From Pyrus communis (taxonomy: Eukaryota; Streptophyta; Magnoliopsida; Rosales; Rosaceae): a DNA stretch of 64,000 nucleotides. Below, in pieces: positions 11,809 to 23,140 of this stretch. Both the position numbers and the translations under genes were made by a program. Position 1 is the first letter of the stretch. Each line of letters opens with the position of its first letter. The notes beneath the pieces are model-generated. The model saw only the letters and a program-made list of their open reading frames with translations. It made no database searches and was not told the DNA's origin. Location of the stretch: positions 19,447,502 through 19,511,501 of the forward strand of contig NC_084813.1 in assembly GCF_963583255.1 (NCBI RefSeq), in the 5' to 3' direction.

Positions 11809-13465
11809 TTTTACTCCTCTTCTAACATTCTTCCTCCACTCTTTTTATTATTAAATCGATATACCAGCAATATTCTAAACTTGTATAGTTTAGAATTTTA
11901 GAAGAGGGGGATTCAAATTGAAGAGAAGGAGATTTGAACTTTAGATACAAACGAAGAACACCGTTGGCCTAACCAACTGTTTGCCTCCAAAGGAACAACT
12001 TATTTAACATAGTAATCACGCTACCACAAACATCATCAAAATTTCAGTATCCGTACATAGCTACTTTTTATCAAAATATGAAGCTTGCTAAAACTATAAA
12101 AGCAAGAACTCAAAGAAGCTAAACTAAAGCAGACAAAAACCGCACAAACAACTAAAATTCCCGCACAACGACAATCAAACATAATCTGTATCGGAGCCCA
12201 TTATTTGGGTACTACTTGAACGTAATACAACATAAAACTGAATTAGGATTAACATTTTCAGAAGAAAGAGGAAAAAAAAGAGTTAAAATCTGTGTGTCTC
12301 AAGGTGGCCCTCGCCAGTCGCCATTGCCGCCACTTCTTCCTAATTTTCTCATCACAGTTACAGGCCTTACATGGACACCTGCGTCTTAGCATTTTCTTAA
12401 AACAGCCATAACATTGATACTTGATCTCTCGAGAATCCATTCGTAATGCAAGAGAGAGATGGAGAACGAATGCGGTTGCGGTTGCTTCAAGTAACACGAA
12501 CGGCTTTGAGAGTAATCAACAATTTGACAACTAAAAACTGAGCTAAACTGGTTATATATGCCAGTAAGCATATATATTATATCTGAAATAAAAACCCTAA
12601 TTGCAAAAGGAAATATAACGCCACAAAAGGAAAACATAAGGCTCCCTGAACGGCTTTGTTGTGTTTGACGTTGGTGGATATTTATGTTGAATTGTTTACC
12701 CACATAGTTAAAAGTATGAATCTCACATGTCAGCTTATAACATTTCGGTTGGAAGAAATATTGCTATTTTTCGGTTCCACATGGCATTCCATATCACATT
12801 TGACACGTCTGTTGAAGATGCTGTTAAGCCACCACAACATATTTAGTAACAATTTTCAAGTCTCCACCCAGTCACCTAATTAAAACACCACTTACAAGAC
12901 ACCAAAATGATACAGAATATTAAACTTCACAACAAAATTCATATGGAATTCTGTTAAAATTTACTCAAGTCTCTGTGAAGCCATTAACATACTCCAGTTA
13001 TCATAATCCTTATTGAATACACCCCCTAAAACATAACCTAAGATACATAAATGTTCAATTCAATTATTGACGAAATGGTCAAACACCAAAATACTAAAAG
13101 CCTTGTTGAATAGACCCCCTTATGCACTGTATCAGTTTTTATGTTTACCCGAAATCAATTTTTTGTCTTCATAACACGGCAAGGTGTCCTCCTCTTGCAT
13201 CTGCACAAATTTTAAAAGTTTTACCCCAACAGATAATGAGAAATATTAAGAGACTTTTTTTAAAGTGAGATTCTTCATGGATTCTCTGTTATTTAATAGT
13301 TTGATTTTAATTTCTGTGCCAGCATTATAAGATATTTTGCAAAAAATATGAGATGACAAAGAGTTCATAAAAATCTCATTTTTAAGAGTCTTGTTAGCAT
13401 TTATCAGTACATAACATATATGGAGGTGGATCTGGTCCTGACCACCGAGACTTTCATTTGGATAG

Positions 13466-13466
<1 letters not shown>
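11166..13466. other. Intergenic, with (AT)n and a tRNA-like SINE fragment
   Basis: A pure AT run occupies about 11,766-11,808. At about 11,915-11,990 a stretch reads, on the minus strand, like a tRNA-derived head: GTTGGTTAGGCC as A box and GTTCAAATCTCC as B box. A cysteine-rich 60-codon frame at 12,261-12,440 on the minus strand is discussed as a finding but is not called as a gene. Confidence 0.5.

Positions 13467-13511
<45 letters not shown>
13467..13511. repeat. (CT)n microsatellite
   Basis: About 22 uninterrupted CT units end three bases before the ATG of the X8 pseudogene. A CT tract just before a start codon is common in plant 5' leaders. Confidence 0.9.
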
Positions 13512-13513
<2 letters not shown>

Positions 13514-13515
<2 letters not shown>

Positions 13516-14018
13516 GTCGAATTTTCTTATAAGGGTAATAACTGCATTGTTCGTTCTCTAAGTTGCTCCACTCAAATCAGGTAACCTAATCACACAGCTT
13601 TTGAGCTTCACGTCCATGTACGATGCATATAAATTCAGTCTTCATATAACCCTAAAAAAATACTTCATGAAAAGGTGGAACTAGTTAATATGTATAACTT
13701 GTATTCTACTACCATTGTCACTTAATGCGTGTTTGTGAGCGCACAATACTATATTTTTCAGCTACGGAGTTCGAGCGATGGTGCATCACCGACGAGCAGA
13801 CGCCGGACGATGAGTTGCAGGCGACAATGGATTGGGCTTGTGGGGGAGGAGGAGGTGCAGATTGTAGCAAGATTCGGGTGAACCAAGCTTGCTATTTCCC
13901 AAACACTCTGAAAGACCATGCTTCCTATGCATTCAACAGCTACTTCCAAAGATTCAAACACAAAGGTGCGGATCTTGCTAATTCAAGGGTGCTGCTCTAA
14001 TTGCAGAACTTGATCCCA
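13514..14018 (+). pseudogene. Broken X8 (CBM43) domain gene
   Basis: Exon 2 (13762-14018) encodes a clear X8 carbohydrate-binding module: EFERWCITDEQTPDDELQ, then MDWACG, DCSKI, NQACYFPNTLKDHASYAFNS and FKHKG. This module occurs in callose-binding plasmodesmal proteins and small GPI-anchored wall proteins. A plausible exon 1 (13514-13580) opens MSNFLIRVITALFVL like a signal peptide, and its phase matches exon 2 across GT...AG. Three lesions are visible. TAA at 13,559-13,561 interrupts the signal segment. A net +2 (or -1) shift lies near 13,968, after FKHKG. A TAA at 13,979-13,981 stands where the family has a Tyr codon; beyond it the correct frame resumes as FKGAALIAELDP. The last exon (SCHYE-type end) was not found. 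Conservation elsewhere is high, so the decay looks recent. Confidence 0.8.
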
Positions 14019-16282
14019 GTAAGTACTTGATTATCTTTTTTCTTTCTGTTTTCAGCACAAACCCACAAAGAGTGAAGAAGGGAGCATGTGACATGTCCAT
14101 ACAAATGTTGGTGGTTGGCCATGAGATGTGAGAGATTTGGTTGCCAAACGTGATTAGTTGTTTCGTAAGAGAAAAACTTGGTAGGGGCACCTGATCGGGT
14201 CATTCGTAAGAACCCTCTCATAAATATATAAGATTATGTATTTTAGTCTCATATGGTGTGAGAGATGTCCTAGCCATGCAACCCCACCGAATATCTTCTC
14301 GTTTCTTAGAATCTTAGGCACCATTAAGTATTGCATTTTGTTTTGTTAAATTTTCGACGTCGGATTCTTACAGTTTTCAACAGAAACATCAAAGAATATC
14401 TCATATTCTGTAATTTCTCAATGACAAATGAATTCAATTCATGGTAAACTTAATGTGCCAAGACCTCTTATGTTTGAATTCAAAATTCAAAGCACAACTG
14501 CAGGTGCAAGACTCCAAGTAGCTCCCTTGTCATAAGAAGTTGAGCTTCTGTGAAATTGGGCCCTTGGGCTCCAACATTTGAGGGCTTTGGTTCCTGGTTA
14601 TGCTCTCACTAACTAACACAGTGCATTGCTTTTGTGTTTTGTGTCCTTCGACTAACCTTTTGTACAAGCAATAACATGGAAAGGAGAATGAACACAAAAC
14701 TTCAAATGCAGTGGTGAATGCTCTTTAACGGCTCGTGCTTCAATATTAATACACATGCAAATTTTAGGTTCATTACTTTTTTCATGGACATGTTGTATTT
14801 ACCTTGTCCCTTGTATTAGTCAAATAGATAAAGATCTCGAGCGACATTGAGTAAGAAAATCCAACAACTAGGTCCACAAATTTAGACAAAAATCAAGTTC
14901 TTGTGTTGGGAAATCGAAAAGGGCAGATGGAGGGGACCTACATGTGACCTAAAATGCAAAACAAAATTGGGGTTTGGACCAGTTTTGAGTTTGAAGGGTC
15001 TGCAAAGGCAAAGGCAAAGCCTGCAACTTTGGGGGAAGATGAGAAGATGAGGACAAAAATTGAAAAATACAAAGCATGCAAAGGCAGAACATTAAACATT
15101 TGGTGCTGTCAATCTCCCAAAAGCCGTAACATGGTCGGCGTGATGATAGGGAATGCACGTACAACAAAGTCAAGGTTTCATTGTGGCTTTTGCTCGTCAC
15201 TCCACTTAGCTAAAGGCATATGGGTCTTTGGACTCTTGAATTCGGACAGTATTATTCGGCCCGATGTAAAACTACCCGATTCTTGTTTGTTTTTTAAAAT
15301 TGTCTGAGTTGGACTCGGCTGGTGTAAAATTAAGTCCAAAGCCGAGTCCATATTTCTTATGTGTGTGTAACTCGGCTCTGACCGTTTAATAATTTGTCTT
15401 AGCATTTGTCACTTTATTAGTGGTTCACAATGAAACACATGAACCAACATTTTATTATTTATATATGTCCAACCCTAAGAAGTAAAACAACAATTAAACT
15501 TCTTCAAACAAAGAGTCTTAAGAATCTTTTTAAAACATGTGTTGGTATTAGTTTTATTAGAAGTAATTCTTTCGTAATAGAAACACATAGAGATTGTTTT
15601 ATATTGTTGTTTTGTTATACGGCATATGATTGAAAACAGATTAATTCAACCCGTAGGAACTAGACCTTATCAAACGGATCCAAAGGAGCCAGTTCTACTA
15701 ATAAAATATATAACCCGAACCGGCTCAGGACTTGTTAAAAAAAAAGTCAAATCCGGATCTACAAAAAATAGACCCAACTCGACCTGCATCCACCCCGACT
15801 TAGCTACAAAGAAAGTAGCAAAACGATTGATGCTACAACCAATTCTTTGTGCTCTCATGAGTGATTATTAATCGTTAATATATTGTAAGACTAGTTTATG
15901 TCAACGACATACAGTCATCCAAATATAGACGATCGACAAATGTAATCTGCCCAAAGAGATATGACATATCGTAGATAGCCTTCCTCCTCAATGGGACCAA
16001 ATTGTACGAAGTTCTTTAGGTACGATCCTAGGGACGTTTTAGGATACAACTTAGGCATATAATTGCACCCTTAAATTTGTTAAGTTTTGTTTAACTTAAC
16101 ATAGTCCAAAATCAAATGTTTTTATTGAAAGCTTTGGTCAATTAGAAGACAATATTAATTTCATACTCCAATACTGTAGGAACTCCCAACTCCCACCTAC
16201 AATAACCTAGCTGCTAGCTAGGTCTAGTATTGGGGTCCACAAAAATCATTACTTCAAACAAATGTTGAATACTTTTGCTTTG
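14019..16282. other. Intergenic, no gene seen
   Basis: Only short frames without family resemblance are present. Two stretches (about 15,230-15,380 and 15,640-15,830) contain repeated CCCGA/TCGGCT-type words and look like old, unidentified repeats. Confidence 0.5.
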
Positions 16283-16545
16283 TGTCTATATGTTATGGAT
16301 GCTGGACTGCGTGTACAATTTATAGAAAATGAACTGTTTTGATTATTAAATACGGTTTCGAGATAGGATGTATCTTCACTTAAAAGTGATATCCTATATC
16401 TATATGTTATGGATGTTGGATTGCGTTTACTTTCTATGAAAAATGAAATATTTTAATTATTAAATGTGATTTCGAGACAAGATGCTCAATTAAATTTTAA
16501 TTTGCGAACATCCTTGCTCGAAAGTGATATCCTATATGTAGATGC
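16283..16545. repeat. Tandem duplication of about 115-140 bp
   Basis: The words TATATGTTATGGATG, ATTATTAAATxxGxTTTCGAGA and AAAAGTGATATCCTATAT occur in the same order in two adjacent copies, about 16,285-16,400 and 16,400-16,540. The second copy carries a short extra segment (CTCAATTAAATTTTAATTTG). Divergence of roughly 15 percent by eye shows that it is not recent. Confidence 0.75.
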
Positions 16546-16682
16546 ATGTATCAATGTTTGATTTGTGAATTTATTGGATGCAAACGATGAAAGCACAAAA
16601 ATAAAACCACTTGAGAAGATTAGAGGTCCTTTTCCCTTGAGTCATGAGCTAATGCTTATACTTACTTGAAGCAAAATAATAC

Positions 16683-16688
16683 ACCCCC

Positions 16689-16737
<49 letters not shown>
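16683..16737. repeat. Poly(C) followed by (CT)n microsatellite
   Basis: About 17 consecutive C residues run directly into about 19 CT units. The compound structure suggests that one tract grew out of the other. Confidence 0.9.
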
Positions 16738-17141
16738 AACAAAAACAAAATGCCAAATGGGGGAACGAAGAAAGGGTGACTGAAGATAAGAGATGGTGGG
16801 GCCATTAGAGGGGACAAGGAAGCAACAAGATTCCCTTTTTGCTCAACTTCTCTTGCAAATTTGATTCCGCAGATTTACATAAATCTTAAATCATATCTAG
16901 GGATGAGAATCACTTGCAGGAAGGATAAACATTGTTTGATTCAATGTCTGAAAGTCTTTCGGGGTTTATCTCTTTTTTTAATGAGGAAGATGAAGGATTA
17001 GGCGAATCAAATTATTCATAAAACTTAATCATAGAACTATAAATGTAGTCTTACTTTTTAACACGCGCAAAGTTATCATAAAGAACAAAGATCTGAGTTT
17101 TAACCGTCAATTACAAAGTAAATTACTTCATTCCCCTCAGC

Positions 17142-17168
<27 letters not shown>
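17142..17168. repeat. (TA)n microsatellite
   Basis: Alternating TA run in otherwise unremarkable AT-rich intergenic sequence. Confidence 0.85.
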
Positions 17169-17173
<5 letters not shown>

Positions 17174-17814
17174 TTAGCTAAAGGTTAATAAAATATTTAC
17201 TAATTATTCATAAATCAATACTCAATTTTCTTTTAGGAAATAATCAATCAAATATTTATAATAATTATTCATAAATCAATGAAGCATGTCACATGAGTTT
17301 AAGCGAGTTAGAAAATAACTATTATACCATTATACCCTTCTCTCTTAACTTTATTTCTTTTTCTTTTTTCTTTTTTTATGTTCTTCCCTCTCTGATTCTT
17401 ATCTACTCCCTATCAAAACTCGTTGCCTAGCTCCAAATCTTAACAGCCCCTCAAGGTAGAACCTGATAAGGGTTCGTACCATGAAAAGTAAAGTTGACCC
17501 CATGGAAATTTTTTCATATTAATTAGAACCATATATATGGCCAGTAGAGATATATATGGCTTAGAAAATATAGATCACAAAACAACCTAACTAGAACCAA
17601 ATTTTCCATGAGAGGCTACATAAAACTAACAACACTTTCCATTGTGCAAATTAGTAATATCCTCCCAAGTGCAAATCAATAATATCCATCATTTTCTCTT
17701 TCGTTTGTTTATGTATCCCTTTAACTTTTTTTTGGGACGTGTTTCAATTGTAAAAGAAAAATAAATATAAAGTTTGTGTTAGCGATATTAATATTGTATG
17801 TCTGAATCCATTAA

Positions 17815-18130
17815 CGTAAAAGCACAGAACATGAAATAGACACTGCAACGAAGTGTCTGAATACACAGATCAAGAAGCAAACATTACGTTGCAATGTCTG
17901 AATCCACAAACCTATTTGAAAACGAATGTAGAATCACAAAACAGGAAACAGATGCTGCAACGAAGTGTTTGAATCCACCAACCTATTTGAATCTCAATGC
18001 ACAATCATAGAACAGGAAACAAACACTGCAACGAAGTGTCTGAATCCATAGAACAAGAAACAGATAATGCATTGCAGTGTTTGAATCTACAAACCTATTT
18101 GAATCTAAATGTAAAATCACAGAACACAGG
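17815..18130. repeat. Minisatellite with CACTGCAACGAAGTGTCTGA-type units
   Basis: At least four imperfect units are visible. Each contains an ACTGCAACGAAGTGTxTGAATCCA word, and most add ACCTATTTGAATCxxAATG, CACAGAACA and GGAAACA. Units are about 70-90 bp and two are shortened. No open frame runs through the array, so it is non-coding. Confidence 0.75.
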
Positions 18131-18668
18131 ACATGACGATTAAACTAAATGACATAACCACCATGAGTAAACATACATAGAGCCAACAAATATGCTGAAA
18201 CATACTAAATTTGTTATATGCCCAAACCGATTTTAACATTCAAACAAGCTCAAATTCAAAACCAAAAGTTATAGTGTGCAAAATTACACCAAATCTCTCA
18301 AAACCATAACTCAAATAACCTAAAACATAAAAATTGAAGAACAAGAATAAAATAGGAAGAAACAAATTACCTTGATCGTGATTTTTCAGTCGCAAGTGCG
18401 AATTGTTTGTCTGATGATGAAGGTGGTAGGAGGCAATGGAGGTTGAAGGTGTTGTGAGGCCGAAAAATGGAGACTGAAGGTGGTGGGAGGCAGGGGAGGT
18501 TGAAGTCTGAGACTGTTTTATGGCTACTATGCAATTTACAATGAGGGAGATGGAAAATTTTGGTGTTTTAAATGATAATGGCATCATTTGTAATTTTAAT
18601 TTGATTGAGGTGTTTTAATGTATCTTATAGTCTCATTGACCTATTGTTAATATCATAACTTTTAATTG

Positions 18669-18702
<34 letters not shown>

Positions 18703-18705
18703 AAT
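18131..18705. other. Intergenic, ending in a (TA)n(TG)n microsatellite
   Basis: A purine-rich segment at about 18,415-18,510 repeats GAAGGTGGTxGGAGGCAxxGGAGGTTGAAG about twice. The compound TA/TG microsatellite at about 18,668-18,702 abuts the MITE at 18,706. No gene is seen. Confidence 0.5.
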
Positions 18706-19021
18706 GGAGATTAGTTGTGGAGTCCACATCATATCGAATTTTAACAATCTGAACCGTTTATATTTCAAGTTGTACCTCATAGATCATTCTTACAAAATAT
18801 TAGCCAAATCGGAAATATTTAAGATATCTAATGGAGTTCAAAGAAATGAACGAATACTTTGTTATACAAGAAACAATAAAATTTGATTTTGATAATTAAA
18901 TAGGCAAATGATTTCAGATTGAATTAAATTTTTGCAAGGATATTCTATGAATTAAGACTAACAAAATAGACAATTCAGATTGTTAAAATTCAATGTGAAA
19001 TGGGCTCCACACCTAATCTTC
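18706..19021. mobile_element. MITE copy 1 of the GATTAGTTGTGGA family
   Basis: The left end, GGAGATTAGTTGTGGAGTCC with AACAATCTGAACCGTTTATA further in, is matched inverted at the right end by CAGATTGTTAAAATTCAATG and GGGCTCCACACCTAATCTT. The interior (CCTCATAGATCATTCTTACA, AGCCAAATCGGAAATATTTA) is homologous to the element at 44,888-45,210, which lies in the opposite orientation. There is no coding capacity and the size is about 315 bp. Confidence 0.75.
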
Positions 19022-19645
19022 ATTTTTTTTCAAAAAATGAGGATCGCTTTGTGATTTCTGCAATCATAATTTTCCAACTTTCAAATAAATATTGTATTTT
19101 ATGTATTAGCATGCGCATAAAGTGCTTGACCAAAAATAAGCACTTCGAATACCCAAGTCCCAACAACGAGGAAGGAATTTTAGGGTTTGAATAACATAGT
19201 TTTTTTTTTCTTCTTCTTTCATTTGATAAGTGTTGGACGACTAACAATTTCAGAGTCAGTTGATTTGAAGTAGAATTGATGTTTAAATGATAACCCAGAA
19301 AATAAACGTTTCAGAACCCTCAAACTCTAAAGTTCACTGACCAAAAAATTCATACTGTTTATGAGAGAGAGATTGTATGTAAGGTGCCAATAGATTAGGC
19401 TAATGGAAATTGAATAATTTAAACTGAGTACTCTAAATTTATCAATTTGTGAGCTCTGGAGTGTGAAATCCGGAGAGAATCTCAATCTTTTTTTAGGAAA
19501 GACAAAGAAGGTCAAGTGGAAGGCACTACTTTGAACTTTCCTACGTCATCTTAATTTATCACTTTAATTACCATAATAAGGTTCTCTCCATGCTCAACCG
19601 TGTGTGTCACTTTCTAATATACATAATATAACGTGTGTATCACTT

Positions 19646-19684
<39 letters not shown>

Positions 19685-20029
19685 TTTCTCATATATATAA
19701 CTTGGTAATTAGTCCCACTAAACCCTGAACCTTACCATGCTACCCTTCCGCTTACAACAAAATTAGCCCACTACTTCTAGATTAAATTGAATTTAGCTTG
19801 TGAATAATGCTAATAGCAGTCTTATGTCAGTTGGACATACGCTCGTAGACTCATTTAGACCGTTAACACGATACAGGAACATGGATGATATTAACTTGTG
19901 AATAACGCTATAACTAGCAGTTTTATGTTTGTTGGACGTATGCTGGTGGATTCATTCAAACCGTTAATACGACAGGGGAATGGGGTTGATTTTGGAGTCA
20001 GGATCATAATCACTGTTCTAAAAATTTAT
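19022..20029. other. Intergenic with (TA)n and an imperfect direct repeat
   Basis: A TA run lies at about 19,650-19,681. Between about 19,798 and 19,985 a segment of roughly 110 bp is imperfectly duplicated (TTGTGAATAAxGCTA, TTTTATGTxxGTTGGAC, CGTTAAxACGA). No gene is seen. Confidence 0.5.
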
Positions 20030-20512
20030 GCCTAGCACTGCCTACGCTGTTGGCCACTGTCTCCATTAGTCCCTATGTGTTTGAAAGCCTAGCTTGCCTA
20101 AACCTGCCTAAACCCTCATAGGCACTCGCCTAGGTTGCGACCTGACTTAGATAGAAAAATCAATAACTTTTATTTTGCATTTTATTTTTTCAATAAAATG
20201 TAAGAAATTTGTTGAATACTTGGATGAATGCTTATTATATGTTTTTTCCCCATGTTTTCAATATGTTCAAATACTTTATAATCTATTTGTCATTTTTTAA
20301 ATAAAAATCTATAAGTCATTTTTTTTTGCAACTTATGTAGTCCAATACAATTATGTGTTTTATTTTTTTAAGTATAAATATGTACTTATTTATACAATAT
20401 ATAATAAATTTACTTAAATCCGTTTAGGCCCCTCCTAGATCCCGCCTAGCCGCTTAGGCACTAAACCCCAGCCTGCTGTGACCAGCGCTAGGGTCTTGCA
20501 AAACCTTGACCA
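20030..20512. mobile_element. Repeat with GCCTAGGC-rich ends
   Basis: The left part is rich in CCTAGCACTGCC, GCCTAAACCTGCC and CACTCGCCTAGG. The right part carries GATCCCGCCTAGCCGCTTAG and CCAGCGCTAGGGTCTTGC, which is inverted relative to the left end. The middle is AT-rich and non-coding. This terminal composition is familiar from short plant DNA transposons, but I cannot name the superfamily. Confidence 0.5.
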
Positions 20513-21159
20513 TAATATTTAGATCAACCAACCAACATAATCTGTATATAGAAGGAATTTGCAAGTGAGGAGCATGGCTGACTTGCTTGACCAAGAAGCA
20601 ATAACAAAACTGAAATCAGCCGTTGGATTAGTTGATGTCATGCTGACTTGCTCCATGTGCATGTGAGAGGGAAAATAAACCAGCTCATCTAAAAGACTAA
20701 AATGATCAATCCAAGTATAAGCAAGCAACAAGCAAGCAACACATGGCTTAGTTATACTAATCTAAAGGGTATATTGGTAAAATCAGTATCGATCAAACTT
20801 AAACATGTGGTTAGATATTGTAAGTGATAGAATAACTTTATTAAAACGGCCCACTAAAATTCTGATATTCGTTACTTCCATTGGTCATGAAAAAAGGTAT
20901 ACTGGTCTCATTATTACTTTATTAGTATCTTATTTTATACAATTGTAAGCCAAATTAAATCATAGGATTTGCTAAAGAAAATTAAATTATAGGAAGCAGA
21001 GTTTGAACAAAATTGTATACTGAGAGCACATCCGTTCTAATTAATATGATCGCCTTTCTGGTTTTTAGGTGTTAGGTTGGACATGGAGCATGTGGTTGTT
21101 GCAGTGAGGGGTTATACAACTTGCAGACAAATAAATCCCACTGGTAGTAATGTAATTTC
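20513..21159. other. Intergenic with a possible SINE remnant
   Basis: No gene is seen. At about 20,995-21,060 a stretch (GCAGAGTTTGAACAAAATTG ... GAGAGCACATCCGTTCTAAT) resembles the inverted tRNA-like heads at 45.9-46.1 kb, in a degraded form. Confidence 0.4.
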
Positions 21160-23140
21160 ACAATATTTAAAGGGCTTTTTCTAAATCAGAATTTTTTATA
21201 TTCCACAGGTGGGTTCTCTTCTTCTTCTCTCTCTCTCTCACCGAGTCACTCCCACTGTCAGAAAAAGACTGGTCTGGGGTGGAATTCCAAGCTTCAAATT
21301 CATTCAAACAAGGTATTCCTATTCCTTTCAACCAAAGACTTGGTATTTTCAAATTGGAAGTCACCATTTACTAATTTTTCCATTCAAATCCTCTGTTTTA
21401 AATTGGCCATTCTGGTGGTGTTGCAAACCAGTCATTTCCTTTTTGGGAATGTTTTGAGCTCTGAGTTGTGTTTTCATGGAGGATTCTCTGTTACTTGAAA
21501 TGGGTTGGTGATGTTGCTTTAAGGTATATCATATACAAACTTTGCTCTCCTTTTGGTGGATTTCGTGGCGCTCTGTTTTCGATATCTGTGTTTTTTCTCT
21601 TTCTGGAAAGACTGAAGCTTCAAGTATGAAACTCTTGTTTTTGTTGAGAGTTGGTGGCCCTTTTGCTTTATGAACTATACATTTGATTGTTTGTGGAAAG
21701 TTTCAAACTTTATCATTGGCTTCAAACCAATGGGGTTTCTCAAAAATCGAAAATTTGGGTTCGAATTCAATGGTGTTGGAGCCAGAAATTAAGGGCTCGT
21801 TACGAAGTGTTTTTAAAATGACTGAAAGCGTTTTTAGTGAAAATATTTTTGGGTTTATAAAACACTAGAAGTGCTTCCAGCAGAAAGCACTAGTTATGTG
21901 CTTCTTGTGTGCGTTTCCAGGATTCACTTGCATTTTTCGTAAGGATTGGTTCCAAACATATTTTTAACAAAAGTGCTTTTAGTCATTTTAAAAAGTGCTT
22001 TTAGTCATTTTAGAAGCACTTCCAAACGAGCACTAAGCTGTTTCTGTTTTCCTGAGTGCTTTGGGATGATGATTTGGTGGTGAAATGGTCATTATTTGTT
22101 TAACTTCCTGATTCTATAGTTAAAGTATTAATTTGAATTCACCGCGGTTATTTCTTTTGTGATTCATTTGGCTGGAGAGTTTCGTACTTTTTTTCGTTGT
22201 CGAAATGGAAAGAATGTGGAAGTAGAGAGTGGTTAAAGGGTTAGAGAAGAGAGTTGTTGGGAGAAAGGCTAATCTTGTTAATTGGAAGTTTACCGTTGAG
22301 ATTTGAGATCATTTGGTTTTATAGTTTATTGGAAATTAGGCTAATATTGCACCAGTAATTGTATGATCATTGTCAATTTATGTTTTTTGAAACTTTTTAA
22401 TCTCCTTTAATTGCATAATCATATTGATGGATTGGATGGATTGGTTCTCTACCGGTTTTCATGTGTCATGTTCATCATTTTAGATTCTTTTGACATGTTT
22501 TTTTTTTCTGTTTATGTAGGTTTTTTACGATTTGTTAGCGTTTTTCTTCACTTTACATACGCTTATCTGGTCGTGTAATTGTGGTTGCATTCTTGCTATA
22601 CTTGATTATTGGTGAATAAACTCCAGGTTGGAAACACCAAGGAATTAAAACAACAGGTTTTGTACTTGCTTTCTTAACTGCTGAGATCAATAAGTTTGAG
22701 GTTGAAATTGTGAAATTGTTCTCAAAAGATTTACCTTTATTTTGCTAATGCAAATTTCTTTAATTGTTCTCTAACTAAAATTGTTAGTGAACTATTAGGC
22801 TGTCATGCACCGTCTTTTCCATTTACGAGAACTCCACTTCAGCCTCTCCTAACTCCGAATTGCATACTGACTAAATCTTATCATTTTTCCTCATGCTTTT
22901 CGCTCATCCTTGCGTTATTGCACAGATCTCGTTATTTTTTTCCTGCAGATTATGCTGGTTCTGTATTATGTCGTGCCCTCTTTGTTCCATATGTCTGTGT
23001 AACCAAGGTCTCTTATTGTCATACAGATAATGCTTCTGGCAAGCGAATTCGAAGGCTCCTTTACAGCTCTGACGAAGTTTGGATAACACATATAGAAGGA
23101 CACTTTGTGGCAACAGAGTCAACAATCAGACTACTCTTCA
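21160..23140 (+). other. Probable promoter and intron-containing 5' leader of the GRAS gene
   Basis: ATTTAAAGG near 21,167 could act as a TATA element. A CT-rich leader exon follows, with a GT donor near 21,311 (AACAAG/GTATTC). Good acceptors occur at about 22,946-22,948 (CCTGCAG) and about 23,024 (CATACAG). The many ATGs in between argue that most of this stretch is spliced out. A MITE sits inside it at 21,792-22,034. Confidence 0.45.
21792..22034. mobile_element. MITE copy 2 of the AAAAGTGCTTTTAG family, inside the GRAS leader
   Basis: Terminal inverted sequences GGGCTCGTTACGAAGTG and CACTTCCAAACGAGCAC bound a segment with AAATGACTGAAAGCGTTTTTAG, a central hairpin AGTGCTTCCAGCAGAAAGCACT and a duplicated GTGCTTTTAGTCATTTTA. 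The motif order matches the copy at 1,790-2,035. The element probably lies in a leader intron. Confidence 0.7.

Noticed and set aside
18240..18587. 115-codon frame on the minus strand
   Set aside because: Low-complexity Ser/His/Leu content over a repeated purine-rich segment; no domain is recognisable.
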